Shown: piece by piece, positions 24,910 to 36,533 of the stretch
Layout of the letters: each line of letters starts with the position of its first letter
Numbering within the stretch: the stretch's first letter is position 1
NCBI RefSeq assembly: GCF_003344965.1
Contig: NZ_CP031194.1
Location: 5,890,001 to 5,954,000, forward strand
Length of the DNA stretch: 64,000 bases
Direction of reading: 5' to 3'
Source of the DNA: Streptomyces paludis
GTDB lineage: Bacteria > Actinomycetota > Actinomycetes > Streptomycetales > Streptomycetaceae
Made by a program: the position numbers and the translations under genes
Notes under the pieces: generated by a model
What the model saw: only the letters and a program-made list of their open reading frames with translations
What the model was told of the DNA's origin: nothing
Databases searched by the model: none

Positions 24910-26259
24910 ATGAGCGACACCTCAGCCCCTCTCGCCGATCCGCACATCGCCTTCGATCCGACCGAGGGCCGCCGGGACATCGTCGTCCTCGGCTCCACCG
25001 GGTCCATCGGCACGCAGGCCATCGAGCTGGTCCTGCGCAACCCCGACCGTTTCCGCGTCACCGCGCTCTCCGCGGCGGGCGGCCGGGTGGACCTGCTCGC
25101 CGAGCAGGCGGCGCGGCTGCGGGTCCGGACGGTCGCGGTCGCGCGCGAGGACGCCGTGCCCGCGCTGCGGGAGGCGCTCGCGGCCCGGTACGGGACGGGC
25201 GAACCGCTCCCCGAGATCCTCGCGGGCCCGGACGCGGCCACCGACCTGGCGGCGTCCGACTGCCACACCGTGCTCAACGGCATCACCGGCTCCATCGGTC
25301 TCGCCCCCACCCTCGCGGCCCTCACCGCGGGCCGGACGCTCGCCCTCGCCAACAAGGAGTCGCTGATCGTCGGCGGCCCGCTGGTGAAGGCGCTGGCGAA
25401 ACCGGGCCAGATCATCCCCGTCGACTCCGAGCACGCCGCGCTCTTCCAGGCCCTGGCCGCCGGCACCCGCGCCGAGGTCCGCAAGCTCGTCGTCACCGCC
25501 TCCGGCGGGCCCTTCCGCGGCCGTACCCGCGCCGAACTGGCCGGGGTCACCCGCGAGGCGGCCCTCGCCCACCCCACCTGGGCCATGGGCCCGGTGATCA
25601 CCATCAACTCGGCGACCCTGGTCAACAAGGGGCTCGAAGTGATCGAGGCCCATCTTCTCTACGACATTCCCTTCGAACGGATTGAGGTCGTCGTACACCC
25701 TCAGTCGTATGTTCACTCGATGGTGGAATTCAACGACGGCTCGACCCTGGCCCAGGCGACCCCGCCGGATATGAGCGGACCGATCGCCGTCGGTCTCGGC
25801 TGGCCGCGCCGGGTGCCGGACGCCGCGCCCGCGTTCGACTGGAGCAAGGCGTCGACCTGGGAGTTCTTCCCCCTCGACACCGAGGCGTTCCCCTCCGTGG
25901 GACTCGCCCGGCACGTCGGGACGCTGGGCGGAACGGCCCCGGCGGTGTTCAATGCCGCGAACGAGGAGTGCGTCGACGCGTTCCTGGCGGGCCGGCTCCC
26001 GTTCAACGGCATCATGGACACGGTCACCGAGGTCGTCGCGGCACACGGCACCCCCCATGGGGGAACCGCGCTCTCGGTGGCGGACGTCCTCGAAGCCGAG
26101 ACCTGGGCCCGCGCCCGGGCCCGCGAGACGGCGGCGAAGTTCAGCGAAGGCGCGGCGGCGCCGTCCCGTACGGCATCGGCCGGCTCCACCGGCGCGGCAT
26201 CCACCAGCTCCACCAGTGCGACATTCAGCGAAGAACAGCCAGCGGAGGCTCGCGCATGA
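24910..26259 (+). CDS. dxr: 1-deoxy-D-xylulose 5-phosphate reductoisomerase
   Basis: A 449-aa MEP-pathway enzyme (IspC) that rearranges and reduces DXP to 2-C-methyl-D-erythritol 4-phosphate using NADPH. Seen: nucleotide-binding [41 protein letters not shown], metal ligands in [19 protein letters not shown], and [28 protein letters not shown]. The C-terminus has an extra Ala/Ser/Thr-rich tail of about 45 residues beyond the usual end. ATG at 24910 was chosen by family alignment; the site before it is weak. Its TGA overlaps the ATG of rseP (ATGA at 26256-26259). With ispG nearby, two MEP-pathway steps are present. Confidence 0.97.
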   Translation: MSDTSAPLADPHIAFDPTEGRRDIVVLGSTGSIGTQAIELVLRNPDRFRVTALSAAGGRVDLLAEQAARLRVRTVAVAREDAVPALREALAARYGTGEPLPEILAGPDAATDLAASDCHTVLNGITGSIGLAPTLAALTAGRTLALANKESLIVGGPLVKALAKPGQIIPVDSEHAALFQALAAGTRAEVRKLVVTASGGPFRGRTRAELAGVTREAALAHPTWAMGPVITINSATLVNKGLEVIEAHLLYDIPFERIEVVVHPQSYVHSMVEFNDGSTLAQATPPDMSGPIAVGLGWPRRVPDAAPAFDWSKASTWEFFPLDTEAFPSVGLARHVGTLGGTAPAVFNAANEECVDAFLAGRLPFNGIMDTVTEVVAAHGTPHGGTALSVADVLEAETWARARARETAAKFSEGAAAPSRTASAGSTGAASTSSTSATFSEEQPAEARA

Positions 26260-27557
26260 CGATTCTGTTGACGGTCCTCGGCATCCTTGTGTTCGTCGTC
26301 GGGCTGCTCTTCTCCATCGCCTGGCACGAACTCGGCCATCTCACCACGGCCAAGATGTTCGGTATCCGGGTGCCGCAGTACATGGTCGGCTTCGGGCCGA
26401 CCCTCTGGTCGCGCAAGAAGGGCGACACGGAGTACGGGATCAAGGCGATCCCCGCCGGCGGCTACATCCGCATGATCGGCATGTTCCCGCCGGGAGCCGA
26501 CGGCCGGATCCAGGCGCGGTCCACCTCGCCGTGGCGCGCGATGATAGAGGACGCGCGCTCCGCCGCCTACGAGGAGCTGGAGCCCGGCGACGAGAAGCGG
26601 CTCTTCTACACGCGCAAGCCCTGGAAGCGCGTGATCGTCATGTTCGCGGGCCCGTTCATGAACCTGATCCTCGCCACCGTGATCTTCATGAGCGTGGCGA
26701 TGAGCTTCGGCTTCCAGACACAGACCACGCAGGTCGCCGGCGTACAGAAGTGTGTGATCTCGCAGAGCGAGCAGCGCGACACCTGCGCGCAGAGCGACCC
26801 CGTCTCGCCCGCCCAGGCCGCCGGGCTCAAGAAGGGCGACCGGATCGTCGCGTTCAACGGGGAGCGCGTCGCCGACTGGGCGACGCTGTCCAACCTGATC
26901 CGCGAGACGATCGGCCCCGCCACCATCACCGTCGACCGCGACGGCACGGAGCAGGTGCTGAACGCCACGCTCGCCAAGAACATGGTCGCCGCGAAGGACT
27001 CCAAGGGCGAGGTCATCCCGGACAAGTACATCCCGGCCGGCTACCTCGGCTTCGCCGCCGCCACCGAGATCGTGCCGCTCTCCTTCACCGACTCCGTCGG
27101 CCGGATGGGCGACATGATCACCAACGGCGTCGACTCGATCATCGCCCTCCCCTCCAAGATCCCCGATCTCTGGAGCGCGGCCTTCGGCGACGGACCGCGC
27201 AAGGACGACTCCCCGGTCGGGGTGGTCGGCGCGGCCCGTATCGGCGGCGAGGTGATGTCCCTGGACATCCCGGCGCAGAACCAGATCGCGATGATGCTGT
27301 TCCTGCTGGCCGGCTTCAACCTCTCCCTCTTCCTCTTCAACATGCTGCCGCTGCTGCCCCTGGACGGCGGTCATATCGCGGGAGCGCTCTGGGAGTCCGC
27401 CACCCGCCGGCTGGCGAGGATCTTCAAGCGGCCCGACCCCGGTCCGTTCGACGTGGCGAGGCTGATGCCGGTCGCCTACGTAGTGGCGGGCATCTTCGTC
27501 TGCTTCACGCTGCTCGTCCTTGTCGCGGACGTCTTCAACCCCGTCAAGATCAGCTGA
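26256..27557 (+). CDS. rseP: Site-2 membrane zinc metalloprotease (RseP/M50)
   Basis: A 433-aa intramembrane protease with HELGH (H24, E25, H28) in the first membrane helix, a PDZ-like region (about 160-250, with [20 protein letters not shown]), and the third zinc ligand in [12 protein letters not shown] (D near 369). Hydrophobic C-terminal helices include [24 protein letters not shown]. It cuts transmembrane anti-sigma factors or remnant signal peptides. ATG at 26256 overlaps the dxr stop, so it is translationally coupled to dxr; the pair ends at a strong terminator. dxr-rseP-ispG is a usual actinobacterial order. Confidence 0.93.
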   Translation: MTILLTVLGILVFVVGLLFSIAWHELGHLTTAKMFGIRVPQYMVGFGPTLWSRKKGDTEYGIKAIPAGGYIRMIGMFPPGADGRIQARSTSPWRAMIEDARSAAYEELEPGDEKRLFYTRKPWKRVIVMFAGPFMNLILATVIFMSVAMSFGFQTQTTQVAGVQKCVISQSEQRDTCAQSDPVSPAQAAGLKKGDRIVAFNGERVADWATLSNLIRETIGPATITVDRDGTEQVLNATLAKNMVAAKDSKGEVIPDKYIPAGYLGFAAATEIVPLSFTDSVGRMGDMITNGVDSIIALPSKIPDLWSAAFGDGPRKDDSPVGVVGAARIGGEVMSLDIPAQNQIAMMLFLLAGFNLSLFLFNMLPLLPLDGGHIAGALWESATRRLARIFKRPDPGPFDVARLMPVAYVVAGIFVCFTLLVLVADVFNPVKIS

Positions 27558-27593
27558 TCCAGGGGGAGATCGGCTGATCCTCCCCGATTCACA

Positions 27594-27622
27594 GCGGCCG
27601 GACACCATTTGTGTCCGGCCGC
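27594..27622 (+). terminator. Intrinsic terminator after dxr-rseP
   Basis: A perfect 12-bp stem (27594-27605 with 27611-27622), 5-nt loop CATTT, followed by TTACGTTT. Located 37 bp after the rseP stop and before the ispG leader. Confidence 0.9.
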
Positions 27623-27739
27623 TTACGTTTGGGCGGAATTTCTGTGTGGATGTGCTGCGGCGGTACGCGGTGGCGTAATCTCGGGGCTGGAGCCCGCCCG
27701 TCCCGGGACCTCGATCCACACCTTGGGGTTGCACTTCAG

Positions 27740-28894
<1,155 letters not shown>

Positions 28895-29051
28895 CGCCGC
28901 TGACAGGCTGACGCGGTCGCTCCAGCAGACCCGGCAGACCCAGTAGACCCAGCAAGCCCCGGCAGACACAGCCGATGGAGCCGTACGGACCGCCCGGGAC
29001 CCCGCGCACCTCAGCGGATCCCCGGCCGGTCCCGGCCCCACCCCGCACCTC

Positions 29052-29100
29052 ACGGGTCTCGCGCCACCCGGCCCCCGGGCCCACCGGCCGCGAGACCCGT
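29052..29100 (+). terminator. Hairpin after ispG
   Basis: A 12-bp perfect stem (29052-29063 with 29089-29100) with a 25-nt, partly self-pairing loop, 158 bp after the ispG stop. The rest of the 297-bp gap holds short CAGACCCAG-like direct repeats (about 28925-28970) and the ribosome binding site of the next gene. Confidence 0.6.
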
Positions 29101-29191
29101 CGTGTGTGCGCCCCCTCCACCGCCACCGGCGGCGTACCACAGAGTCGCCAGGTACAGTGCGGGGATCAGCAGCCGTACGGTGAGGCCCCTC

Positions 29192-30037
29192 GTGTTGACG
29201 CAGACCACCACCCGGGTCCTCGAACCCAGCGAACTCGGCGCCGCGCTCGCCATCCTGGAGAGCGAGCCCGTCGCCAACGCCTTCGTGACCTCCCGCGTCC
29301 AGGTCGCCGGGCTCGACCCCTGGCGCCTCGGCGGCGAGATGTGGGGCTGGTACGCGGACGGACGCCTCCGCTCCCTCTGCTACGCCGGCGCCAACCTCGT
29401 CCCCATCTGCGCCACCCCCGAGGCCGTCCGCGCCTTCGCCGACCGCGCCCGCAGAACCGGCCGCCGCTGCTCCTCGATCGTCGGCCCCGCCGAGCCCACC
29501 GCCCAGCTCTGGCGGCTGCTGGAGCCCAGCTGGGGCCCCGCCCGCGAGGTCCGCGCCCACCAGCCGCTCATGGTCACGGAACAGCTCCCCGCGGAGGTCG
29601 CGCCCGATCCGCTCGTCCGCCGTATCCGCAAGGACGAGCTGGAGACGATCATGCCCGCCTGCGTGGCCATGTTCACCGAGGAGGTCGGTATCTCCCCGCT
29701 CGCGGGCGACGGCGGACTCCTCTACCAGGCGCGTGTGGCCGAACTGGTGGGCGCAGGTCGTTCGTTTGCCCGAATCGAGGACGGCAAGGTCCTCTTCAAG
29801 GCCGAGATCGGCGCCGCCACCCGCCAGGCGTGCCAGATCCAGGGCGTCTGGGTCGACCCGGACCACCGCGGGCGCGGCCTCTCCGAGTCCGGCATGGCCG
29901 CCGTCGTACGGTACGCCCTGGCCGATGTCGCGCCCGTCGTCAGCCTGTACGTCAACGACTACAACACCCCGGCGCGGGCCGCCTACCGCCGTGTCGGCTT
30001 CCGCGAGGTGGGCGCCTTCATGAGCGTGCTCTTCTGA
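29192..30037 (+). CDS. DUF4081 plus GNAT acetyltransferase
   Basis: A 281-aa two-domain protein. The N-terminal DUF4081 part (about 1-130) starts TQTTTRVLEPSELGAALAILESEPVANAFV and contains GGEMWGWYADGRLRSLCYAGANLVPI. The C-terminal GNAT domain has the acetyl-CoA loop VWVDPDHRGRGLSESGMAAVVRYAL and VSLYVNDYNTPARAAYRRVGFREVG. GTG at 29192 follows GGTGAGG; TTG at 29195 is the alternative. The acceptor is unknown. It lies between ispG and proS, followed by a second GNAT gene 80 bp downstream, a conserved actinobacterial position as far as I know. Confidence 0.88.
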   Translation: MLTQTTTRVLEPSELGAALAILESEPVANAFVTSRVQVAGLDPWRLGGEMWGWYADGRLRSLCYAGANLVPICATPEAVRAFADRARRTGRRCSSIVGPAEPTAQLWRLLEPSWGPAREVRAHQPLMVTEQLPAEVAPDPLVRRIRKDELETIMPACVAMFTEEVGISPLAGDGGLLYQARVAELVGAGRSFARIEDGKVLFKAEIGAATRQACQIQGVWVDPDHRGRGLSESGMAAVVRYALADVAPVVSLYVNDYNTPARAAYRRVGFREVGAFMSVLF

Positions 30038-30117
30038 CCGGTCCGGCCCCTGTGACCGGTGACCGGTCCGACGCGCACGACAGTCCCCGACCGCCGCGAA
30101 AGTGAGGGTCCGGCCCC

Positions 30118-30714
30118 ATGCCGAGCATCCCCGGGAGCAGCCCGCGCACCCCCGACGTCCAGGTCGGCCCCCTCGATCTCGCCGCCCGCGTCGACGACGC
30201 CCTCGCCGTACAGGCCCTCGCCTTCGGACTCAGCGAGGAGGAGGTCGGCGTACGCCGCCACATCGTGCTGCGCCACAACCTTCAGCGCGGCTGCCGCGCC
30301 CTCGGCGCCACCACCGCCGACGGACGGCTGGTCGGCTTCGTGTACGGCCTGCCCAACGACCGCGTCCACTGGTGGTCCACCGTCGTCGAACCGTATCTGC
30401 GCGTCACCGGCGACGACGGCTGGCTCGACGACTCCTTCGTGATCACCGAGCTGCATGTCCACCCCGCGTTCCAGGCGCGCGGCATCGGCCGCGCCCTCAT
30501 CACCACCCTCACGGACGGCGCCGGGCAGCCCCGGTCGATCCTGTCCGCCATCGACACCGAGAGCCCGGCCCGCCGGATGTACCGCTCGCTCGGCTACGCG
30601 GACCTCGCCCGGCAGGTCCACTTCCCGAGCGCCCCCACGCCGTACGCCGTGATGGGCGCGCCCCTCCCGCTGCGCAGACCGGGTACGGCGGGATCGGGCG
30701 CGGGGGGAATCTGA
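30118..30714 (+). CDS. GNAT-family N-acetyltransferase
   Basis: A 198-aa single GNAT domain. Acetyl-CoA binding is in [20 protein letters not shown], and the C-terminal Tyr helix is [25 protein letters not shown] at 30118 follows GTGAGGG. Substrate unknown. It directly precedes proS (74-bp gap) and follows the DUF4081-GNAT gene, so it may be co-transcribed with either. The last 20 residues are Pro/Gly-rich and probably disordered. Confidence 0.88.
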   Translation: MPSIPGSSPRTPDVQVGPLDLAARVDDALAVQALAFGLSEEEVGVRRHIVLRHNLQRGCRALGATTADGRLVGFVYGLPNDRVHWWSTVVEPYLRVTGDDGWLDDSFVITELHVHPAFQARGIGRALITTLTDGAGQPRSILSAIDTESPARRMYRSLGYADLARQVHFPSAPTPYAVMGAPLPLRRPGTAGSGAGGI

Positions 30715-30788
30715 TTTCCGCCTGCCCCCGCGCCCCGGCTAACCTCCTGACAACAGCCGAGAGAACGCAGAACGCAGGAGTGCTCCCC

Positions 30789-32480
30789 ATGTCCCAGGTC
30801 CAGCGCATGTCCCGTTTGATGGTCAAGACATTGCGCGACGACCCGGCGGACGCCGAGACCCTCAGCCACAAGCTGCTCGTCCGCGCCGGATACGTCCGCC
30901 GTACGTCCGCCGGCATCTGGAGCTGGCTGCCGCTCGGCAAGAAGGTCCTCGACAACATCTCCCGCGTGGTCCGCGAGGAGATGGACGCGATCGGCGCCCA
31001 GGAGGTGCTGCTGCCCGCGCTGCTGCCCCGGGAGCCGTACGAGGCGAGCGGCCGCTGGAACGAGTACGGCGACCTGCTGTTCCGCCTCAAGGACCGCAAG
31101 GGCGCGGACTATCTGCTCGGCCCGACCCACGAGGAGATCTTCACCCAGGTCGTCAAGGACCAGTGCACGTCCTACAAGGACCTGCCGGTGATGCTCTACC
31201 AGATCCAGACGAAGTACCGCGACGAGGCCCGTCCCCGCTCCGGCGTGCTGCGCGGCCGTGAGTTCCAGATGAAGGACTCGTACTCCTTCGACACCACGGA
31301 CGAGGGCCTGGCCGAGTCGTACGCGCTGCACCGCGCCGCCTACCAGAAGATCTTCGCCCGGATCGGCCTCGACTTCCGGATCGTCTCGGCGGTCTCCGGC
31401 GCGATGGGCGGCTCGGCGTCCGAGGAGTTCCTCGCCCCGGCCGGCGCCGGCGAGGACACGTTCGTGGACTGCCCGAGCTGCGACTACGCAGCCAACACCG
31501 AGGCCGTGACCTTCGTGGCGCCGGCCGTTCCGGTGACCGAGCACGGCCCGGTCGAGGAGCTGGACACCCCCGACACCCCGACCATCGAGACGCTCGCCGC
31601 GCACCTCGGTGTGGAGGCGTCCGCCACGCTGAAGAACCTGCTGGTCAAGGTGGACGGCGAGATCACCGCCGTGGGTGTGCCCGGCGACCGCGAGGTCGAC
31701 CTCGGCAAGCTCGGCGAGCACCTCGCGCCCGCCGTGGTCGAGCTGGTCACGGCCGACGACTTCGCCGGCCGGCCCGACCTCGTACGCGGCTACGTCGGCC
31801 CGCAGGGCCTCAAGATCCGCTACATCGCCGACCCGCGCGTCGCGGCCGGTACGGCCTGGATCACCGGCGCCAACAAGCCCGGCACACACGCCCGGAACGT
31901 CGTCGTCGGCCGGGACTTCGAGGTCGACGAGTACCTGGACGTGGTCGTCGTCGAGCCGGGCGACCCCTGCCCGGCCTGCGGCGCCGGCCTCAAGCTCGAC
32001 CGCGCGATCGAGATCGGCCATATCTTCCAGCTCGGCCGCAAGTACGCCGACACCTTCCAGCTCGACGTCCTCGGCCAGCAGGGCAAGCCGGTCCGCGTGA
32101 CCATGGGCTCGTACGGCATCGGTGTCTCGCGCGCCGTCGCGGCCCTCGCCGAGCAGAGCGCCGACGAGCAGGGCCTGTGCTGGCCCGCCGAGATCGCCCC
32201 GGCCGACGTCCATGTCGTCGCGGCGGGCAAGGCGCTCCAGACGGAGCTGGCGCTCGATGTCTCCGAGCAGCTCGCGGCGGCCGGTCTGCGCGTCCTGGTG
32301 GACGAGCGCCCCGGTGTCTCCCCGGGCGTGAAGTTCACCGACGCCGAGCTGATCGGTGTGCCGAAGATCCTGGTGGCCGGACGGCGCTCGGGCGAGGGCG
32401 TGGTGGAGCTGAAGGACCGGCGCACGGGGGAGCGCGAGGAGCTGACGGTGGCGGAGGCGATCGCGCGCCTGACGGCATGA
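30789..32480 (+). CDS. proS: Prolyl-tRNA synthetase
   Basis: A 563-aa class-II synthetase of the bacterial type, charging tRNA-Pro. Motif 1 region [20 protein letters not shown] and [11 protein letters not shown], motif 2 [25 protein letters not shown], and motif 3 [17 protein letters not shown] are present. A YbaK-like editing domain (about residues 245-390, with [13 protein letters not shown] and [10 protein letters not shown]) is inserted between motifs 2 and 3 and would remove misacylated Ala. The C-terminal anticodon-binding domain ends [13 protein letters not shown] at 30789 has AGGAG at the right distance. Confidence 0.97.
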   Translation: MSQVQRMSRLMVKTLRDDPADAETLSHKLLVRAGYVRRTSAGIWSWLPLGKKVLDNISRVVREEMDAIGAQEVLLPALLPREPYEASGRWNEYGDLLFRLKDRKGADYLLGPTHEEIFTQVVKDQCTSYKDLPVMLYQIQTKYRDEARPRSGVLRGREFQMKDSYSFDTTDEGLAESYALHRAAYQKIFARIGLDFRIVSAVSGAMGGSASEEFLAPAGAGEDTFVDCPSCDYAANTEAVTFVAPAVPVTEHGPVEELDTPDTPTIETLAAHLGVEASATLKNLLVKVDGEITAVGVPGDREVDLGKLGEHLAPAVVELVTADDFAGRPDLVRGYVGPQGLKIRYIADPRVAAGTAWITGANKPGTHARNVVVGRDFEVDEYLDVVVVEPGDPCPACGAGLKLDRAIEIGHIFQLGRKYADTFQLDVLGQQGKPVRVTMGSYGIGVSRAVAALAEQSADEQGLCWPAEIAPADVHVVAAGKALQTELALDVSEQLAAAGLRVLVDERPGVSPGVKFTDAELIGVPKILVAGRRSGEGVVELKDRRTGEREELTVAEAIARLTA

Positions 32481-32633
32481 CCGACTGACCGCGTGCCGCG
32501 CCGCAGTCGGCGGCCTGGTGGTGGCCGTGTCGGCCGGCCGGACCGTGAGCGACCGATGAACCGGTCCCCGGTCCGCTTCGGTCCCCTGGCCGGTGTCCGA
32601 TCGGTTGACCGGCAAGGGGACCACCCCGGTCCT

Positions 32634-32673
32634 CCCCTTGCCGGACGGGCTCGACAGCCCGTCCGGCAAGGGG
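32634..32673. terminator. Strong bidirectional terminator between proS and the convergent gene
   Basis: A perfect 18-bp stem (32634-32651 with 32656-32673) and 4-nt loop CGAC. It lies between the proS stop (32480) and the minus-strand stop at 32696. A 13-bp direct repeat AAGGGGCGTTCGC follows on the right. Confidence 0.9.
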
Positions 32674-32695
32674 CGTTCGCTCAAGGGGCGTTCGC

Positions 32696-33610
32696 CTACA
32701 GCCAGCCCGCGAACTCCAGCAGCAGCTCCGCGCTCTGCCGCCGGCCCGCCGTCAGCGCGCGTACGCCCGACTCCACCGCCCGGAACAGCGTCCAGCCGCG
32801 TACCCGCTCGCGGTCCAGGTCCAGCGAGTCCGCCAGCCTGCCGACGCGGCGGCGGGCCGAGGAGGCGCCGGAGGAGGCGGCCACCAGGTCCTCCACCCGG
32901 TCCCGGACCAGCCGCGCCAGATCGTAGGCGCGCTCGCCCACCACGGGCTCGGGGCCGACCGCGAGCCACGGTGCCCGGTCGCCCGCGAGAACCTTGCCCT
33001 GGCGGAACGCGCCGTGCAGGAGCAGCTCCTCGGCCGGTCCGTCCGCGCAGAGGGCCTCGCGGGCCGCGAGGGCGGCGGAGACCAGCGGCGCGAGCGTCTC
33101 GTCCTCGCTCGCCCGCAGCGCGTCCGCCTGCCGGGCCGTCCGCCCGGCCACCGTCTCGAACGGGTGATCCGCGGGCGGCTCCACCCACAGCCGGCGGACC
33201 GTACCCGCAGCCTCCAGCAGCGCCTTCGCCTCGGGCAGGGAGCGCAGCGACATCTCGGGGTGCAGCCGCTCCAGCAGCAGCGTGCCGTCCTCGGTTCCGG
33301 TGCCGTTCACCGGATCGAGGAGTTCCACCGCGCCCGAGCCGTGCCAGTGCGCCAGCGCCGCCCGCTCGGGGCCGGGCGCCGCGAACGGCGGGGCGATCTT
33401 GAGCGTCGCGGGGGAGCCGTCGGGGCGGCGTACGAGCAGGAGCAGCCCGCTCCGGCCGCCCGGCGCGATCACCCGCTCGATGTCGAGCCCGCGCCGGGCG
33501 ACCGCCTCCGCCGTGGTCTCCGGCAGCCGGTCGAGCCACTCGGCCGCGCGAGAGTGCCCGTACTTCTCGCCGAGCGAGCGCACCAGACGCCCCGGCGGTT
33601 CGCCACCCAT
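32696..33610 (-). CDS. Aminoglycoside/hydroxyurea phosphotransferase-like protein, catalytic residues missing
   Basis: A 304-aa member of the APH(6)-like kinase family by overall pattern (PGGRSGLLLLVRRPDGSPATLKIAPP, HWHGSGAVELLD, LLLERLHPE). The family's catalytic HGDxxxxN motif here reads HGAFRQGK (H199, A201 in place of Asp, K206 in place of Asn), and the metal-binding Asp of WLAIDPK is G219 in WLAVGPEP. All three key residues are therefore replaced although the frame is intact and codon usage is normal. It is probably a pseudokinase or has a different function rather than a resistance enzyme. ATG at 33610; upstream GGGGA is a modest ribosome binding site. Confidence 0.8.
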   Translation of the reverse strand: MGGEPPGRLVRSLGEKYGHSRAAEWLDRLPETTAEAVARRGLDIERVIAPGGRSGLLLLVRRPDGSPATLKIAPPFAAPGPERAALAHWHGSGAVELLDPVNGTGTEDGTLLLERLHPEMSLRSLPEAKALLEAAGTVRRLWVEPPADHPFETVAGRTARQADALRASEDETLAPLVSAALAAREALCADGPAEELLLHGAFRQGKVLAGDRAPWLAVGPEPVVGERAYDLARLVRDRVEDLVAASSGASSARRRVGRLADSLDLDRERVRGWTLFRAVESGVRALTAGRRQSAELLLEFAGWL

Positions 33611-33668
33611 ATGTGATCGGTCCCCTTCGTGCCCGGCGCCCAGTCCTGTCCGGACGGCTCACCGCCCG

Positions 33669-33685
33669 GCCCGCCGAGGGCGGGC
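33669..33685 (-). terminator. Small hairpin at the end of the DUF4439 gene
   Basis: GCCCGCC-GAG-GGCGGGC, 7-bp stem, its right arm ending at the first base of the minus-strand stop codon complement. Possible terminator of the two-gene minus-strand unit 34697-33685; no T-tract. Confidence 0.4.
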
Positions 33686-34119
33686 TAAGCGCGTTCGGCG
33701 AGACCGGGGAAGGCTACGCCGCTGCCGCGCCACCGCGTCGCGCGCACCGCCGCCTCGCGCAGCGCGCCCGCCGCCTCGCGGCGCAGCGGCCCCTCGGCGG
33801 CCCGGACGAGATCGGAGTAGACACCCGCGACCCGGTCCTCCAGCTCGGCGGCCAGCCGCACTGCCGCCGCCGCGTCCGGGACCGCGAACGGCAGGGTGTA
33901 CGCCGCCGCCGACGCGGCGGGCCGGCCGCCCAGGTCGCGTACGGTCCTGGCGAGCGCGTCGCGCCGGGCCCGGTGGGCCGCGTACGCCGCGGTGGCCTCG
34001 GCTTGGCGGGCCGCGTCGACCCGGCCGCCGACGACCCCGTACCCGTACACCGCCGCGTGCTCGGCGGCGAGCGCCGCCTGGGCGGCGGTCAGGGCGGCGG
34101 CCGGCGCACCGGTGGTCAC
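33685..34119 (-). CDS. Ferritin-like DUF4439 protein
   Basis: A 144-aa all-helical, Ala-rich protein of the DUF4439 ferritin-like group: LTAAQAALAAEHAAVYGYGVVGG, AAYAAHRARRDALARTVRDLGG, AAYTLPFAVPDAAAAVRLAAELEDRVAGVYSDLV. Potential metal-type Glu/His residues lie in AAEHAA, AHRARRD and AELEDR, but a complete di-iron site cannot be asserted. GTG at 34119 overlaps the TGA of the upstream lipoprotein gene (GTGA), so both are co-translated. Role unknown. Confidence 0.8.
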   Translation of the reverse strand: MTTGAPAAALTAAQAALAAEHAAVYGYGVVGGRVDAARQAEATAAYAAHRARRDALARTVRDLGGRPAASAAAYTLPFAVPDAAAAVRLAAELEDRVAGVYSDLVRAAEGPLRREAAGALREAAVRATRWRGSGVAFPGLAERA

Positions 34120-34697
34120 GAGCGGGCTCCTTCGGTCAGCAGATAGGCGTGGGCGGCGTTCGCGGCGGCCAGCGAGGCCAGCAGCCGGGCCAGCTCGGGG
34201 GCGGCGGTGACGAGCGAGGCGGTGTGCGCGTCGGAGGTACGGCGCTCGGCGGCGGCCAGTTCCTTGAGCGCCTCCGCCGGATCGGAGGAGACGGCGGACG
34301 CTCCCGCGAGAGTGGCGGAAGGTTTTTCCGGAACTTTGTCCGTATTACCGCCCGTATCGGTGTCGGGATCAGCGTCCGAACTGCTGTCCGGTGACGGTTC
34401 GCCCGTCCGTAACGTCAACGCCGACACATGGCGGGCGACGGCCGCGCGCAGCGGGGTCAGCAGCTCCGTCCGCCGCGGATGGCGGGCCAGCACCGCGTCG
34501 TACCGGCGCAGCAGCTCCTCGCTGTCACCCGCCGCTCGCTTGCGCAGCGCCCGTGCCGCGCGGGCCGCCCGGGCCGCCGCGTCCGGTGACAGGACGCCGT
34601 CCGACGAGCCGCCCGAGGTGCAGGCGGTCAGCAGACCGGCCGCCGTCGCGCCCGCGGCCATGAGCGCGTGCCTGCGTGTCGTCCCCGTGCGCCCCAC
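34116..34697 (-). CDS. Putative Tat-type lipoprotein
   Basis: A 193-aa protein with an N-terminal TTRRHALMAAGATAAGLLTAC: twin Arg R8-R9, hydrophobic stretch, lipobox Cys C26. The rest is helical and Ala/Arg/Leu-rich (AARAARAARALRKRAAG, LRAAVARHVSAL) with an acidic Asp/Ser/Thr linker (PDSSSDADPDTDTGGNT). GTG at 34697 has AGGAG 6 bp upstream. It may work with the coupled ferritin-like protein at the cell surface. The gene is divergent from rimP across a 166-bp gap that must hold promoters for both. Confidence 0.72.
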   Translation of the reverse strand: MGRTGTTRRHALMAAGATAAGLLTACTSGGSSDGVLSPDAAARAARAARALRKRAAGDSEELLRRYDAVLARHPRRTELLTPLRAAVARHVSALTLRTGEPSPDSSSDADPDTDTGGNTDKVPEKPSATLAGASAVSSDPAEALKELAAAERRTSDAHTASLVTAAPELARLLASLAAANAAHAYLLTEGARS

Positions 34698-34863
34698 GCG
34701 TCTCTCCTCGGACTTCGCGATGATCACCGCAGGCGAGCGTACCCGCGGGTCACTCGTTCGTGGACGGCAACACCCCTTGGGACCGGATACCCTTTGATCC
34801 GACACACACCGATCAGACACGCGACGATCCCACAACAGCACACGCGGCCGAGGAGTCACCCGG

Positions 34864-35361
34864 ATGAGCACCACCCAGAGCGAGAGGCTGCGCGAACTGC
34901 TGGAGCCGCTCGTCAGCGCCAAGGACCTTGATCTGGAAGAGATCGAGCTGTCGCGGGCGGGCCGGCGCCGGGTGCTGAGGATCGTGGTGGACTCGGACGA
35001 CGGTGTGGACCTCGACGAGGTCGCTGAACTGAGCCGCTCCGTCTCCGAGAAACTCGACGAGACGGACGCGATGGGCGACGACGAGTACCAGCTCGAAGTG
35101 ACCTCCCCCGGCGCCGAGCGCCCCCTGACCGAGCACCGCCACTACGTACGCGCCGTCTCCCGGCTGGCCCGGATCCAGCCGGTCGAGGGTGATGAGCTGG
35201 TGGCCCGGATCATGGCCGTCGACGACGAAGGGCTCGACCTCGAAGTGCCGGGCGTGAAGGGGCGCAAGCCCACCGCCCGCCGGATCGGGTTCGCGGACAT
35301 CGCCAAGGCGCGTGTGGAGATCGAGTTCAACCGCAAGGACAAGAAGGAAGAGGAGGCGTAG
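34864..35361 (+). CDS. rimP: Ribosome maturation factor RimP
   Basis: A 165-aa protein assisting 30S subunit maturation. Seen: [53 protein letters not shown] (N-terminal domain), [14 protein letters not shown] (family signature) and a C-terminal SH3-like part ending in a Lys/Glu tail. It is the first gene of the rimP-nusA-rnpM-infB cluster, with nusA starting 2 bp after its stop. ATG at 34864 follows GAGGAG. Confidence 0.95.
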   Translation: MSTTQSERLRELLEPLVSAKDLDLEEIELSRAGRRRVLRIVVDSDDGVDLDEVAELSRSVSEKLDETDAMGDDEYQLEVTSPGAERPLTEHRHYVRAVSRLARIQPVEGDELVARIMAVDDEGLDLEVPGVKGRKPTARRIGFADIAKARVEIEFNRKDKKEEEA

Positions 35362-35363
35362 CC

Positions 35364-36449
35364 GTGGACATCGATGTGAAGCTCCTGAAGGGCTTGGCAC
35401 AAGAGAAGGAGATCCCCTTCGATCTGCTGGTCGAGGCGATCGAATCCGCCCTCCTCATCGCCTACCACCGCACCGACGGCAGCCACCGGCGCGCCAGGGT
35501 CGTGCTGAGCCGCGAGAACGGGCATGTGACGGTCTGGGCCAAGGAGGACCCGGCCGATCTGGAGGAGGGCCAGGAGCCCAAGGAGTTCGACGACACCCCG
35601 TCGGACTTCGGCCGGATCGCCGCCACCACCGCCCGCCAGGTCATCCAGCAGCGGCTGCGCGACGCGGAGAACGACGTCACGTTCGGCGAGTACGCGCGCC
35701 GCGAGGGCGATGTCGTCGCCGGCATGGTCCAGCAGGGCAAGGACCCGAAGAACGTCCTGGTGCGGCTGGACGACAAGCTCGAAGCCATCCTGCCCGTCCA
35801 GGAGCAGGTCCCCGGCGAGGAGTACACGCACGGGCTGCGGCTGCGGACGTACGTCGTCCGGGTGGCCCGGGGCGTACGCGGGCCCTCGGTGACCCTCTCG
35901 CGCACCCACCCCAATCTGGTGAAGAAGCTCTTCGCGCTGGAGGTGCCGGAGATCGCGGACGGCTCCGTCGAGATCACGGCGATCGCCCGCGAGGCCGGCC
36001 ACCGTACGAAGATCGCGGTGCGGTCGACCCGGTCCGGGCTCAACGCCAAGGGCGCCTGCATCGGCCCGATGGGCGCGCGTGTGCGCAATGTCATGGCGGA
36101 GCTGCTCGGCGAGAAGATCGACATCGTCGACTGGTCGGACGACCCGGCCGACATGGTCGCCAACGCGCTCTCGCCGGCCCGGGTCAGCAAGGTCGAGATC
36201 GTGGACCTGGGAGCACGCTCCGCGCGGGTGACCGTCCCGGACTACCAGCTCTCGCTGGCGATCGGCAAGGAGGGGCAGAACGCCCGTCTGGCCGCCCGCC
36301 TCACCGGCTGGCGCATCGACATCCGCCCCGACACGGAGCAGTCCGACGACGACCGAGGTGACCGCGACGACCGCGGTGGTGACCGCGGCGGCGACCGTCA
36401 GGGCGGTCAGGACCGCGCCGGCGACCGCGACCGCGGTACCCGTCGGTAA
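35364..36449 (+). CDS. nusA: Transcription termination/antitermination factor NusA
   Basis: A 361-aa RNA polymerase-associated factor. N-terminal domain (1 to about 120; [34 protein letters not shown]), S1 domain (about 130-200), then two KH domains with [28 protein letters not shown] and [24 protein letters not shown]. It has no C-terminal acidic repeats as in enterobacteria, and instead ends in an Arg/Asp/Gly-rich tail. GTG at 35364 has AGGAGG. It follows rimP by 2 bp. Confidence 0.97.
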   Translation: MDIDVKLLKGLAQEKEIPFDLLVEAIESALLIAYHRTDGSHRRARVVLSRENGHVTVWAKEDPADLEEGQEPKEFDDTPSDFGRIAATTARQVIQQRLRDAENDVTFGEYARREGDVVAGMVQQGKDPKNVLVRLDDKLEAILPVQEQVPGEEYTHGLRLRTYVVRVARGVRGPSVTLSRTHPNLVKKLFALEVPEIADGSVEITAIAREAGHRTKIAVRSTRSGLNAKGACIGPMGARVRNVMAELLGEKIDIVDWSDDPADMVANALSPARVSKVEIVDLGARSARVTVPDYQLSLAIGKEGQNARLAARLTGWRIDIRPDTEQSDDDRGDRDDRGGDRGGDRQGGQDRAGDRDRGTRR

Positions 36450-36533
36450 CGATCCGGGAGTGGTGTCGGCGCGTACGAGCGTTCGGACCTTGCCCCAAAG
36501 GGGTGGGGTCGGCGCGGGGAGGTAGACTTGAGG

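Noticed and set aside
32696..33610. Functional streptomycin/aminoglycoside resistance kinase
   Set aside because: Catalytic Asp and Asn of HGDxxxxN and the metal-binding Asp are all replaced.
34207..34797. Plus-strand Ser/Ala-rich frame
   Set aside because: Shadow of the minus-strand lipoprotein gene, which has the lipobox, ribosome binding site and GTGA coupling.
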